From Chelonoidis abingdonii (lineage: Eukaryota > Chordata > Testudines > Testudinidae): DNA of 64,000 nucleotides. Below, one piece after another: positions 33,710-46,235 of this stretch. The notes under the pieces were generated by a model. It saw nothing but the letters and a program-made list of their open reading frames with translations, had not been told where the DNA came from and did not search any database. The stretch covers positions 34,304,155 to 34,368,154 of the forward strand of contig NC_133774.1 in NCBI RefSeq assembly GCF_003597395.2, given 5' to 3'. Both the position numbers and the translations under genes were made by a program. The number at the start of each line of letters is the position of its first letter. Position 1 is the stretch's first letter.

Positions 33710-35930
33710 TTATTTGGACTGACATAAAAACAGGGACCTACCCATAGTGCTAGGTGCTCCAAGTCACAAGTGTGCAAGACAACCCGGACCCAACTTTCTC
33801 GGGCCCAATATAATGGAAAGTCTGGAACACTAATTGGAATAGGTGTGGTATGCCCATACGAGAGAAGGTTCAGGGCACTATACTACACAAGAGGCAGTGG
33901 GACAAATGGAATATTGACACCTTCCATACACATCTTCTTTTCCCCCCAGGTCAGCCTTTTGAAGCATCCCCCACCCATGTCATGCTAGCAACAAGACAAA
34001 CACCGCAGACAAACAACACAAAACATAGATCCATGGTATTCTGGGTTATTTTTCCACTGGCGCCAACTTGCTTGTAGAGTGTCTGAAAAACAAAAGAAAC
34101 AATTTCCACCCCCATAGTGGGGACAGATTATTGCTTAATAATAATACCAATTCCTTTTACAAATTTCCTTGCTAATTGCAGGAAAAACAGAAGAATTACC
34201 TCCAGGCTGTCCTTATTTTGTTCTGTAGTCAGGCTAGTGAATTACCCCACTCACTGGTCATTTATGAAATTTATGACGTGGTGTGCCTCAGTTTCCCCTC
34301 TTGTACAACAGACCAGGTTTGCAATAGTTTCTTTGCTGTACCAAGCTTTACGTTTATTCTCAGGTAATAGCTGAGAGACAGCTTCAGTTTTCTGCTCTGT
34401 ACACACACACGTTTTTTTTTCACCTCCCTTTTCTGGAGGGCCATAATTTGAGTCTTTAGTAACTTGTTTGCTGACCAGATGTATTTATTATTCTTAGGTT
34501 CTTTGTGCTGCAAAGGGCAGTTTTCTCCTTCCCCCATCAGCTAGGTAATTTGCATTTACACAGAGGCTTTTTTGGCTTGCCTCTGGATCCAAAGCTATCA
34601 GCAACTCACAGACTGTGTTAAAAGGGACACATTCCACTTCCACCAGAGTTCTCATTACTTTTCACTTTCATCTCCTGCTCCAAAACACACAGAGAGATTT
34701 GAAAAAGAAGCACAATCTACTATGGCTCCTTTTGGAGCCCTAACAGGATTTTAATTAAGTACCATGTTTTGTTTGCATTTCTTTTACCCCTTGTCCAATA
34801 TACACTGCACATGTCCTGGGAAATAGTTTAACCTTCATTATATTAGCCATATTAATTTTACACAAGGTGTGACTGCCTCCTCCATGCCCAGAGTTTTCAT
34901 GCACCCCCAAAGTGACAGTCTGATTCTCCAGAGCGACCCTAAGGCTCAATGTTCCCATCATTGCTCCCCTTTTCATTTTCCTGTGCACACACACAAAATT
35001 CTATTTTCTCTAACATCCCTTGCACTGTGATTACTCTTTTTACACAACTGTACTCTGATTACACTCCCATCTTGTACAACCAGAGACAGCCAGGGGCAGT
35101 CAAGTTAAGTTCCAATAGAAACCCCTGACACTCCTTTAGTGATTTTGATTACATTACCCAACAGTCAAATAATTTTGATCAGATTAATCCTCCACCTGCT
35201 GCCTGCAGCAGTCCCCTATAGACCATTTCTGGGGGAAAAGGGCCCATTTTCCCTCAAAATAGCTGTAAAGGCTTCTGGGGACAGAAGCATAGTGGTGGTA
35301 GTAGCCACTTTACCTGACCCCCTGTATAATTTAATTACCAAGCTTCGATCCAATGAGACTGCACAGAGTTGCACACACAGTTACATTTATATAACTGGGT
35401 TTTATTATGAAACCAAAAACTTTCTTTTTGTAAAACCACAACTGTTACCTTTAACATATTCACAACTGTTACCTGTACCATTTTCACAACTCCCAAATGT
35501 TTACTTTCCTCCAAACCCTGTATTATTAATTTTTGCAAAAGGTATTTGTAACTTTTAACTTACTTCTTTAAATTACTTGCTCCTACATTTAGTTCTTTAA
35601 GGTAGTGCACTTTGTTTCTAACAACTTAGCCACCAAGCACAATTATTGCCACACAGCTGCCTTAATCTGTGCTGTCTTTATCCTGAGACTGTTTAAAACA
35701 GGCAGTAAAACATTTGTCTCCATGGTTGCCCATGGATCTTTTCCTCCAAAAATTCCAGTGGAATACAGCAGACCTGTCATACTTTGTCCAAAACAAAAAC
35801 AAACAAACAAATCCCAAAAACATTTCACATAAGTATCCAAAGTACCCTCCATTAAAACTTCAGAAAAACAAAAGTGTGGAAAGGCAGGAGGAGAGAAAGG
35901 GGAAGAGGCAGAAAGAAACCAATTAAGCCT
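33710..35930. other. Unclassified, possibly LTR-element-derived DNA
   Basis: GTGCCTCAGTTTCCCCTCTTG near 34282 and pyrimidine-rich stretches resemble text found next to LTR elements in turtles. A CACAACTGTTACC motif recurs near 35439 and 35461. The 139-residue plus frame at 35139-35558 and the minus frame at 35335-35538 show no domain. It may be the rest of the provirus described next, but that could not be shown. Confidence 0.3.
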
Positions 35931-36201
35931 GTTAGGTCAGTTTAAAGTACAGGCTACCAGCAGCAAATTAAGTAAACTGAAGGAAAGAAGGAGGAAAGGA
36001 AGAAAATTATATAGTTAGCTCTGAACTAAGAGTAGGCTCCCCGGGTTGAAGCAGCTGGGAACCGTCACCCCCAGGTTCTCATCCTGGCTCTGGGAGAAGA
36101 GTGGGGGTTGTTACCTGCTCCTGCAAACCCTGCCATTTTCCACCTTGAAACCTTTTCTCTTTTTCCTTCACTTGCCCAGGACCAAGTCCCAGCTCCTGTC
36201 T

Positions 36202-36540
36202 CTAAAGGTGGTCTGTTAACTGTGCTTCTGACTCTAAACCCTGTTGTGTCAAATCATCTTTAACCACCCTAACTAATTTACAACACTTCAGCAGACCTTG
36301 CTGAAACAGCACCAAACTTGAAAGATTACTGGCAGCTTCCCATACTGCTGCCCTTATTTCAAACCTCTCACAAGTGGACTGAAGTGCCTCCTTTCCCTGG
36401 AAGGCATCCAGTCCCCATGGGCAGGGACCTTCTTCCACTACCCATATACCAAAGGAGGGTGGGTTCCTCAGCCATTCCTCTGAGTCCCCTAACACTTCCT
36501 CCATTTCCTTTTTAATCTCATCCCAGGCTGACCCCTGCAC
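36202..36540 (-). pseudogene. Possible retroviral gag N-terminal fragment
   Basis: A 112-residue open frame starts about 160 bases downstream of the primer site, where gag is expected. It has an acidic start, several Trp residues and a helix-rich look, compatible with a matrix domain, and a proline-rich text follows to about 36040. No diagnostic gag motif (major homology region or zinc knuckle) is present, so the assignment rests on position. Confidence 0.45.
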
Positions 36541-36701
36541 CTGGGATGGGCCCCGGTTCTTCCTTATCCAAAAAATCCTTTATCCTGGCTTGCCAGAACC
36601 CACAACTACCATCACGAGAGTTCACTATACCCGCTCCAAGCAGCTGCGTGGACTGTTGGGGAGGGGGACTTACAGGCTGCCACTCACCTATCGGATGAGA
36701 T

Positions 36702-36721
36702 GCATCCAAGTCACGGCACCA
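36702..36721 (-). promoter_or_regulatory. Retroviral primer binding site, tRNA-His type
   Basis: Three bases after the LTR end, the minus strand reads TGGTGCCGTGACTTGGATGC. This is complementary to the 3' end of tRNA-His except at two positions (14 and 19). The match and position identify the site where a host tRNA primed minus-strand DNA synthesis. Confidence 0.8.
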
Positions 36722-36724
36722 AGA

Positions 36725-37544
36725 TGTTAGGGGGCTTATTCCTTCACCCTCTTACTTCCCTGGTCCTTCTCGCATGAACAGAGAGCAACAATACCCGAAG
36801 TCCAAAGGCACAAACAATTCAACGTTTATTGGGGTGAACTTCCAGCAAGCATGATTCCAGTTTCCTTCTTTGGTATCTCCCTTCCCAGCTCTGACACCAC
36901 AGAGCCTTGCCTGTGTCCCTGTTCCTGTTCCCATCCCCTGTTTCCATTCCGCCTTTAGTAAAACATGATCCCAATTCCCCCATCCCCAGTCCCTGTTCCC
37001 ATCCCCCCCCACCCCCACTTTCTGATTGACTGCAGACTACATAGGAAAACCTGACTTTTGCTTAGCTATTCCTTAACCAATCATTTTACTGAAATTTAAC
37101 TAACCAATCCTAATATACTGTAACATGGTTATTTAACCAATTATATTCCACCACCTTCATTGGTTTACACCCAACAAAATTAATTATACAGCAGACAGAA
37201 ACAATTACAGAACCAGACAGAGGCCATGCAAATAAACATACAAAACAATACAGAAGTGAGGATTTCACAACTACATCTATACAGACATAAGGGTTCTCCA
37301 GCTGTGTCTATTGATAAGTGAGTTCTTGCCAGACAAGATGCTATCAAACTAAGTTTCCTTTTACATCTTCTAGGCTCTTCCCTTTCTCTGAAGGTGATAG
37401 GAATATCAGGGCAGGATTGTATTCCTAATAGCCCAATAGCACCTTATTTCAATGTGACTAGTTTGGAATGTGAGGATGTGACCACACACTTCCCAGCTTA
37501 TGGCGGTCTAACTACATCTTGGCTGAAGGTCTTAGCCTGTCACA
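36725..37544 (-). repeat. Retroviral LTR, 820 bp
   Basis: On the minus strand it starts TGTGACAGGCTAAG and ends GCCCCCTAACA (TG...CA). A polyadenylation signal AATAAA lies at 36830-36825, about 100 bases before the 3' end. GTAAG follows the outer edge (37545-37549), but its partner at the other end of the provirus was not found. Confidence 0.75.
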
Positions 37545-37549
37545 GTAAG

Positions 37550-38344
37550 AGAAGGCCATTACACAGACAGTGATCTTTGATTCTTTCTTTTATACCTCTA
37601 TAACTAGTTAAGTGTTAAGAATACACTTAAATTCTTAAAGTATAGGCCTTTGCAGACAGGCCTGAATATTTATATCCTAACAGCTGAGGCTGGTTCAAAT
37701 GGTGCGCATTGTAGTGTAGGAGGCTCTTAAGCCAACCAACTGTATGGAGATTGCATGGTAGGAAATGAAAAAGGCTGGTGCTAGTGAGAGAATGGACAGC
37801 AGAGAGACAGAAAGAGTTTTGCCATTGCTCCTTCAAATCTGTTTCCCATCTTTCATGGATGCTTCCACACTAGCAAATTACTGCCTGTTTCCTGCACCAG
37901 TAGAACAGCATGGTCTAAGTGCTGGTGAAGAGCGGGCACTGGTGTTTTCACCACCATGTCCTGAGAGTAAGTTTGAAAACCAGCGTTTTCAAACAATATC
38001 CGTTTGTTGTCTTTATGTAAACAGCACAAAGAAGAAAAAATAAAGTGTATTAACAGATATAATAGGAAACCATTGCCAGAGGGAACGGATAAATCCAACA
38101 ACGATGAAGGACTGCAGCTGGGTTAAGTTTATACTCTGGAACAAAGATGAAGCAGGCCATGGCGTAGTCTGGAGCCACCGCAAATTGTGGAAGGAATCAA
38201 TTCTTGCAGTGCTGCACTTATCAATATTAGTTCATAAAAGTAAAAGGAATTTGTTCTATTCTCAGATAATCCATGCACTAGTTTTAGTAATATAAATACA
38301 GAGCTGCAGATGTAACTTGTTAATGCTTTAAACTGACTGTAGAG
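37550..38344. other. Unassigned DNA
   Basis: No gene or repeat recognised; the 92-residue frame at 37765-38043 lacks motifs. Confidence 0.4.
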
Positions 38345-38450
38345 CCTCTGAACAAATGCAGCTCTCGGTTACACTGGTGTAAATCCAGGGGCTTCCATTG
38401 GAGCGGCTCTGCATTTGCCATGGTGTAACTGAGAACAGCATGTGACCCAC
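38345..38450. repeat. Near-palindromic repeat copy
   Basis: GCAGCTCTCGGTTACACTGG and CATGGTGTAACTGAGAACAG mirror each other around CTTCCATTGGAGCGG. Confidence 0.65.
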
Positions 38451-39074
38451 AGCCTTTGTGTAGCTGGGAATTCCTAAGGATTTTTTTGGAGGAAAAAAAG
38501 ATTTTTCTTTTCAGCTCAAGAATTTTAAAACAGCAAAGCCCAACTATGTTTCACATTTTTGAAGAATAATGAATGCTTGTCTTAAGATTAGAAATACCAA
38601 TAAAGGGACACTGACTGGTCAATTTAGGACCAACATTTCGGATATTTAAAAAAAATGCTTTTACAAATCCTAGTGTGAAAAATTCCCATTTTTTTTAAAT
38701 TAAATTAAATAGATTATTTTTCAAGGAAAAACTGTGCCCTGATACAGTGATTGCAATGTGTTACTAATCTAAGAGAACCAGAAAGTGAAGCTGATTAGAA
38801 GCAAAAGTGAAATAGAATTTCACCTGCCTTCTGAAACCATCAGCGGTCTGAGAACATTTGGTTAATATAGAATTGAGGCTTTTTCTTATACAAGTGGAAT
38901 TTTTTTACTCATACATACGATCTGGGGTAGCATGTGGAAAACTTAGTTCTCTAAGATGGTATATTTCATATCATATAATCAGATCACAAAAACAACCAAC
39001 CAACACCCCCCCACACATACACATTTTTCACTGAAGAAAGTCATATTTTGAATCATTATCTCAATCTCTCTGTA
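38451..39074. other. Unassigned DNA
   Basis: No gene or repeat recognised. Confidence 0.4.
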
Positions 39075-39075
39075 A

Positions 39076-39215
39076 TGATGCTACTTTTAAGGCCCAGCTT
39101 GACAAAGCCCTGGCTGGGATGATTTAGCTGGGGTTGGTCCTGTTTTGAGCAAAGTGTGGAATTAGATGACCTCCTGCGGTCTCTTCCAACCCTGATATTC
39201 TATGATTCTATGAAT
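39076..39215 (+). mobile_element. CR1 LINE extreme 3' fragment
   Basis: Only the last about 140 bp is present: GGCCCAGCTTGACAAAGCCC, GGGATGATTTAGCTGGGG, ATTAGATGACCTCCTGCGG and the tail CCTGATATTCTATGATTCTATG in pieces. It shares its tail with the Cry-SINEs. Confidence 0.88.
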
Positions 39216-41065
39216 AGTACATTTGATTTTTAGCAAAGAGATAAAAGGCCTTGTTAGTGTTGTGCAACTGGAAAAGGTGGTGTGATGAACAGCAAAAAAT
39301 ATTGTACGGAATACTACTTGGTGTCTACTGCATAGCATCATTGCTCTAGATACATGCAGTAACAAGAGAGTAGTGTGTGCACACAGTAAAAGGGATTAGG
39401 GACACCCTGTAGATCATAGCATTATGTGATATGTTCTCCTTATGTGCACAAAGCAAGAACAGAAAAACTGTTTAAAAGAGTCACAGGCAGCTTTCAGATC
39501 CAAGTTACTACATCCAGACTCTCTTGGTTGTCCTCCTCAACCATTTTTCCTGGTCACTTTACACCTCTGTCATCTCCTAAACAGTGACCTCACAGTTTGC
39601 ACGCTCAGTGACTCATCCCCTATTGATGATAGACCCCGGTAAGTTTCTGGAAATGTCTGGTAAAGCATGGATCATTTACTCTAGATCAGATTCAGGATTT
39701 TATTATTTGGATACCATCTCTAGTTAAAAAGAGATACTAAGCACTTTTTATATTTGCTTATGCAAGTTCTGTAAATAAGTAAATGTGAAACAGAGCTCTT
39801 CTTTACTGTTGCCAATTGGCTGAATCCCCTGAGGAGCAATGGTCTCCAAAGGGCTTAATGAGATGACAAACTGCTCAGCCTTAAGCTTGTAAGAGCCATG
39901 TTATGAGCATTAGCGCGAGCAGCATAGTTAAGAGCAATGGATTTGGTAACATTTTTTATCATCTGTACACAGAAACACAGTAATTCACTGAAACAATGTG
40001 AGTTGTTTTTAACAACACTCTGCAAGCAAATCATTCTTCTCTCTATTTTCCCTTGCTAACATGGATTGCAACATTCTGCTTTTTCCTGGAGCTGATATTT
40101 TCTTTGAATGCTTTCTTTTTTAAGGAGAGTTAGTGCTAGTGTGGCATTTCTCAACTGTTCCCATAATGGGACCCCAATTCTATTCCCCTTTCCATATTGG
40201 GACTGCCTTCCCATGTAGCTGGGACACTTAGACTAGTAACATGAGAAGGGCAAGGTTATCCAGACAGCTGGCCATGATCCCCTGTAGGTTACCACTGAGA
40301 ATGCACATGCTACTGAAAGGTACTATGCACACATCTCGGAAGACTGAACTTTATCTACAGAACATGTACAGCATGATAGCTGCATTGTTTCTCTGCATTA
40401 TCCCACCACTATGTTTCAGCAGTGATCTGGAGTGATCAGCCCTGGGTATAGGACAGAAATTCAGTCTCCAAGTCTTTCACTGTTGAGTCTCTGTTATGCC
40501 TGCTAATAAAAGTGATTATTAGTGCCCTTGATAATGAGGCCATCTAGTACCTACAAACTAGAGTGAGACCACCAATTCATTTTACATGCCAACCAAGCAG
40601 CTGTCAGCTGGAAATGACATTTGGGTTGCTGCTGCTGTGTCCAAACTTTGGCCACTACTGACCTGGATCAAACAAGTGACCAGGAGGTCAAATTCTCTGC
40701 ATCCATTATACATGTCATGCCATGCATTCCCCTTGGCAATATGCACTTAAATATATCAAATAATTTAACTGATGGCTATTTGCTTCTTATCTGATTATAA
40801 ATAATAATAGTAATAATAATTCTGAAGCTCCATTTCATAAAGATATACTATAATGACCACCCCACTGCTCTTTACAATGGAATAGGCTCATTAACTATAT
40901 TAGCTATTCTGCCACTCCAAAGCAGTAAAGCATATAGCTTCTCATAGATAACGCACAAACAAAGAGAAAAAAGGCATCCAACTAAAGTGACACACAAAAC
41001 TAAACCATGTTTTTATAGACATTATATAAAGGCCTTCACTAAAATATAAGCATTTACTAGGAATT
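39216..41065. other. Unassigned DNA
   Basis: No gene supported. An AATAATAATAGTAATAATAA microsatellite lies near 40801. Confidence 0.4.
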
Positions 41066-42330
41066 GCTTTTCTAAGGAAGGAGATTCCACCACATCCCTA
41101 GGTAACCATTCCAGGTGCTTTGCCGCCTTCCTAGCGAAAAAGGTTTTCCTAATATCAAACCTAAACCTCCCCCACTGCAACTTGAGACCATTGTTCCTTG
41201 CTCTATTATCTGCTACCACTGAGAACAGTCTAGATCAATCCTCTTTGGAATCCCCTTTCAGGGAGTTGAAAGCAGCTACCAAATCCCACCCTCGTTCTTC
41301 TCTTCAGCTGCCTAAATAATCCCAGTTCCTTCAGCCTTTCCTCATAAGTCATATGCTCCAGCCTTCTAATCATTTTTGTTGCCATCCTCTGGACTCTTTC
41401 CAATTTTTCCACATCTTTCTTGTAGTGTGGGGCCCAAAACTCAATACAGTACTCCAGATGAGGCCTCACAAATGCTGAATAAATGGGAATGATCACATCC
41501 CTCAATCTACTGGCAATGCTCCTACTTATACAGCCCAAAATGCAGTTAGCCTTCTTGGCAACAAGAACACACTGTTGACTCATATCCAGCTTCTCGTCCA
41601 CTGTAACCCCTAGGTCTTTTTCTGCAGAACTGCTGCCTAGCCACTCGGTCCCTATCTGTAGATGCATGGATCTTCCTCCTAGTTCAGAACTCTGCACTGT
41701 CTTGTTGAATCGCCAGATATCTTTGGCCATCCCTCAATTGTCTAGGTCCCTCTGTATCCTATCCTACCTCTCAAGTACTACCACTCCCATTAGTGTCATC
41801 TGCAACTTGCTGAGGGCAATCCACACCATCCTCCAGCATTAATAATATATGAAGACAAACCGCCTCAAACACCTTGGGCACCCGCTGATACAGCTGCCAC
41901 AGACTGGAGCCATTGATCACTACCGTTGAGCAGATGATCTAGCCAGCTTTCTATCCACCTATAGTCATTCATCACCCAAGCTTCTTTAACTTGCTGGCAA
42001 GAATACAGTGGGAAACTGATCAAAAGCTTTGCAAAGTCAAGGAAAACGCATCCACGTCCCCTCATCCACAGATCCCAGTTACTCTCCACATAGACAACTT
42101 ACGTTCAGTCAGCCATGACTTGCCCTTGGTGAATCCATGCTGACTGTTCCTGATCACTTTCCTCTCCTCGAAGTGCCTCAAAATTGATTTCTTGAGGACC
42201 TGCTCCATGATTTTTCCAGGGATTGACTGGCCTGTAGTTCCCTGGATCCTCCTTCCTTTTTTTAAAGGTGTGCACTACATTAGTCTTTTTCAGTCATCTG
42301 GGACCTCCCACGATTGCAATGAGTTTTCAT
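41066..42330 (-). mobile_element. CR1 LINE copy, minus strand
   Basis: The text parallels the copy at 15441 base for base over long stretches (TCTAAGGAAGGAGATTCCAC, CTCCCCCACTGCAACTTGAG, CTTGTAGTGTGGGGCCC). It covers the C-terminal RT from about 42330 to 41066 and lacks both the last 3' part and the endonuclease. It carries many small deletions. Confidence 0.88.
41230..41730 (-). pseudogene. CR1 RT C-terminal remnant
   Basis: A 166-residue open stretch carries [59 protein letters not shown] and MTYEERLKELGLF, the usual order of CR1 thumb and C-terminal blocks. The catalytic part upstream is broken. Confidence 0.85.
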
Positions 42331-43685
42331 CATCTACTTTCTACATTTCACTCAACTTGGACTGTTAAAAATAAGCTGCTCAGTTTCAAATCCTTTTTCT
42401 CAAGAACTAGCACAAAACTGTTGTATTTGGGTTTACAGCACTGCAGGGGAATATTTAAACTTGTAATCAATGAATGAGATTCTCAGCTGATGCAAATTGA
42501 TGTAATTCTGTTGCAGTCAATAAAGCTATGCTGATTTATACTATCTAAGAATGTAGACAACTGATTTCAAATAAATAAAAAATCCAGAGCTTAATATTTT
42601 TCTTCTTATTCAGTCCCATCCTCTGATTCATTTAAAATAAAATCTACCATCTGAATGTAAATTGTATGCTGACGTACATTTAAAACTGAAATAATTGAGG
42701 GTGCCATTCCTGTTGTTAATTTGATCCCCTTCATCCCATCTTTGGAAGCTGTGAAGGTAAGTTTATAGCATTTTCTGAAAAATGTAAAATCCCCCTTTGT
42801 TTTAGCAAAAATGAAGCCCAAATCTAAGGGGCTCATTATTTTGCAAAACTAAAACCATGGTTTTGTCCATTACTGTCCACTGCAATAGGTTCAAGTGTCA
42901 AATGGTGCGAGAGTTATTGCTAGATTCACAATTATTTTGATATTAGCCCCAAGGAGTTTATGAGGGGACCAGGGCAAAACTAAGCTCCCATCCCCTGGCC
43001 CATGAGCCCCTAGCTCTACCTTTTTCCAGGGGCCTCAGCCCTCAAGAGACCCTACATACTATTCCCTCCCAAGAGCCCCTGCCTCCCTCACCCCTCACTG
43101 TTGGTGAGCCTAACCCTTGGGTGATTGGTCCATCCCACTTCTTGGTCAGTCCCTGGTGATAAGAGGAGCCACAGCATTTTCAGCAACTGGCAGGTTAGGG
43201 CCTGGCATGCAGGATGCAGCATGCTGTACACAGGAGCCATTCTAGTTATAGAGGTTGCACCAAGCTGCAACATCACTCATTCAAAATGTGCCATATCGTC
43301 TCTCTCATAAAAATTTAATATTTTGCACTGGTTGCCATTTAAAAGTAAAGGTTTACTGACAGTTACATCTGAGAGACCAACTGAGAGATCTCAGCTAACA
43401 GCAGGAGAACAACTGACTTTTTAAAGGTGCCCAATGTACTTCTACAGAATATGCATATTGTACGAGGGTCTCAGAATGGCTTTAATTAAACCTGCTTCTC
43501 TGTGTGGGTATGTTTGTAACCAACAGTCAGTGTGCATTACATGTACTTCTCTGTGTCCAATCCACAGAGGATATGAATTTCAGAGCTCTCAGCTACAAAG
43601 CCTGGTGCTTTAACTCAGGTCTACACAAATTTATACTTTGAGTTCCAGACATGCTGTGTCAGCCACAATGGTGGCCATTGCATAT
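42331..43685. other. Mostly unassigned DNA with one near-palindromic repeat
   Basis: 42478-42545 (GATTCTCAGCTGATGCAAAT ... TGCTGATTTATAC) is another palindromic repeat copy. The rest has no recognised gene or element. Confidence 0.4.
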
Positions 43686-44665
43686 TACTCTGGGGGGAAT
43701 TCTGCACCAAAAATTAAAAATTCTGTGCCAAAAAATTAAAAATTCTGCTCACAATGTTAAAATTCTGCAAAATTCTGCATATTTTATTTGTGAAATTAAC
43801 ACAATGTAATCATGCCCATTTCGATTATTTTGGTAATTTATTTCAAAATACCTCTCAGCAGCTATGTCTGTAACAATGCAGCCAGCAAAAAAATTCCTCC
43901 AGGAGTAGAGAGTTAAAGGAACCCCTATGACAACCCAATTCCTGTTTACTTGTGATGCTTTTTCTTGGGCACCTCAGTCTGGATGTGTTCCATGTGCCAG
44001 CTGGGCGCATCCTGGGGGAAAACTCTGCCCCTCCAGTCTTTTAGTCAGTTCTCCTTTTTTCACTCTGTCCCTGTAGGATTACCATACAGAGATTACCAAA
44101 TAGCGGACACTGCTGGGGGGAGAGGGAGAGATGAAGGGGGGTACAGTTGGAGGGTGCTGGAGGGTGTATTTTGTGGTGTGCAGGAGGGGGCTGTACATAG
44201 CTTTCCTAGCCCAAACACCCAGACCCCCTCCACCCAGATTCCAGCTGCAGGGCCAGACACCTAGCCCAGACATCTGCATCCCCTCCCCTCAGAGCCCAGA
44301 GATCCAGAGGGAGAAACAGCCTAATGCTGGTCAGACTGTGCTTGTATGGGGTTTTCTGTGGTGATTTCAGTGTTGGGCTGTACAGGGCTCACACTGTGCA
44401 GGGCCTCCACCCTTGCTGGCCTGGGCGCTCCACTCACTGTGTGGCCATGGCCCACATGCCGCCTCCTTCCTTCAGGTCATGCTGGGAATGATAACTGTCA
44501 GAAACCCTCCAGCAACGTTCTCGATTTGCAAGCTGGGAGGCTGGGGGCTCTGCTGGGTCCAGCACCCACTAGTGGTGGCCAACAGCTCTGCAGCACCAAT
44601 TCTGCAGGAAAAATGAAATTCTGTGCAGAACATTAGTTCTGTGCAAATTCTGCATTATGCAGATT
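43686..44665. mobile_element. Second TIR element related to 4798-5703
   Basis: The left end TTACTCTGGGGGGAATTCTG and the next A/T-rich part (AAAATTCTGCAAAATTCTGC) match the right end of the 4798 element in inverse. The right end (TTCTGTGCAAATTCTGC) is worn. The GC-rich middle gives overlapping 66-99 residue frames that are not genes. Confidence 0.6.
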
Positions 44666-45958
44666 AGTTAAGTGATTAGCCAGAGGAGAAACAGTGAGTG
44701 AGTGGCAGAGCAGGAACCAGAATACACTGATGACTTCCACTCCTGGAGAACAATCTTTGGACCACACCAAACACACAAGATACAAGGTATTGTTTATCTA
44801 ATAGCCCACCTGCATTTTGTCAGTATATTGTAATGTATGTACATTACACAAAGCAGACCTGTGTTTGTAGAGAACTTAGCAAAATGGTGTCCTGGTCCAT
44901 GTCTAGGCTACAATAACATATATGTATAATACTAATAAAGATCAACAGGAGTTTGCACAGCTCGTTCATTAACAAAGGTGGAGGAGAGGCAAATGACAAC
45001 ATAGGTATTATAACAACCACCAGCTGGATATTAGTTACTACCAATTATTTTAATCCAGTTTGAAAAGCAGGTTTTACACCTAATATAAGCAGATCAAATG
45101 GATATGCATTTAAATGAGACCCACCTTCCAACAGGCACACAGTTGAATTTGAGCAGTGTTGAGAGAATTAAAATCACTAGTAATAACACTGCAAGTCCAC
45201 AATGAAGCTAAAGAGAACAGAAGAAAGAGCTAAAGGGTCCCATAGAGAGATGTAGCAATGCAGACAGAAGTCCTGGGCAACATTCTCTAAATAACACTTA
45301 ATGTACTATAAAATCTCCTTAAATGTTTTTCCATTCCATAGTTTTGATGCTCAGTTGGATTTGCTCTTCCTAATAACTGAGGATGCAACTGTCAGATCAA
45401 GAATCTGAGGACAATGCCAAGAATTCTGTATTAGCAGCAGAGAGTTAAAAGAATAGTGGTCCTATTTTTTCTTTCTCTCTAAGCCCTAACCATCTTTCAT
45501 TCATATTCAGTAAGGAAGTACTCGCCAGGCATCCAAACATTGTACCCCGATCCCAGTTTGTGAGTTGATTATATAGCTTAATCCCATTAGACACTGATCT
45601 TTTAAACAGCAGGAAAACGGCTGATAAAATGCCACCAACAACATTAAAATTCCATTCACAGGAGGAATTTAATATCACAATTAGCTGCAATGGCAACATA
45701 AGCATTATAATTGTTTACATATATTTAACTACTGATTGGGGAATTAAAAAAACTAGATATTTGCTAACCAACATGGGGGCTCAGTTGATAGATGTTTGCT
45801 CCTAACTCAGGAGTTTATCTTTCCTATATGTTGGTTAGAACTATCTGATACTTCAAAACACTTTAAATAATTAGGTGTATTATATGTAACTCTCAAATAA
45901 AGAACCCACAGATTTCATTAATGATGTAGAAGCAAAAGATCTAAGTACAAAAGACTTA
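44666..45958. other. Unassigned DNA
   Basis: No gene or repeat recognised; the 86-residue minus frame at 45445-45705 lacks motifs. Confidence 0.4.
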
Positions 45959-46108
45959 AGGTAACATTATCAAAAGTACCTAAATGAGTTAGGTGCCTAA
46001 ATCCTATTTACAAAAAAGTGATTAGGCATTTAGGAGACTAAATCACAATGAAAGTTAATGGATTTAAGATCTTAAGTCACTTACATGCTTTTGAAAATGT
46101 TACTCTCA
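45959..46108. repeat. Palindromic 'GGTGCCTAAAT' repeat copy
   Basis: GGTAACATTATCAAAAGTAC at the left is mirrored by ATGCTTTTGAAAATGTTAC at the right, with AGTTAGGTGCCTAAATCC inside. It is an uninterrupted relative of the split copy at 2304. Confidence 0.7.
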
Positions 46109-46124
46109 GACTCCATTTCTGATA

Positions 46125-46235
46125 TCCTTACTCGTACTGAGTAACACTTTACAAACCGTACTATTGACTTCAGTGGGAGTACTCATGGAGTAAAGTTGTA
46201 GTCAGTTTGAGTAAGGATAGGATCTGGCCCATTAA
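46125..46235. repeat. Near-palindromic repeat copy
   Basis: ATCCTTACTCGTACTGAGTA ... GTTTGAGTAAGGATAGGAT are inverted ends around ATTGACTTCAGTGGGAGTAC. Confidence 0.65.

Larger units (their letters stand above)
35950..37544 (-). mobile_element. Endogenous retrovirus fragment: LTR, primer site, gag-like start
   Basis: Minus strand. An 820-bp LTR (37544 down to 36725) is followed after 3 bases by a primer binding site, then a leader and a gag-like open frame. The downstream part fades out near 35950 and no pol or env could be assigned, so the copy is partial. This is an old, broken genomic copy. Confidence 0.7.

Noticed and set aside
34056..34070. Primer binding site of tRNA-Lys type (TGGCGCCAAC)
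   Set aside because: One base is missing from the usual TGGCGCCCAAC and no LTR edge lies next to it, so the match is likely chance.
35139..35558. 139-residue frame as a host or viral gene
   Set aside because: Low-complexity, hydrophobic text without motif; probably chance in pyrimidine-rich DNA.
33710..35930. Retroviral pol or env genes
   Set aside because: No protease, RT, integrase or envelope motif could be read in any frame. The region is left unclassified.
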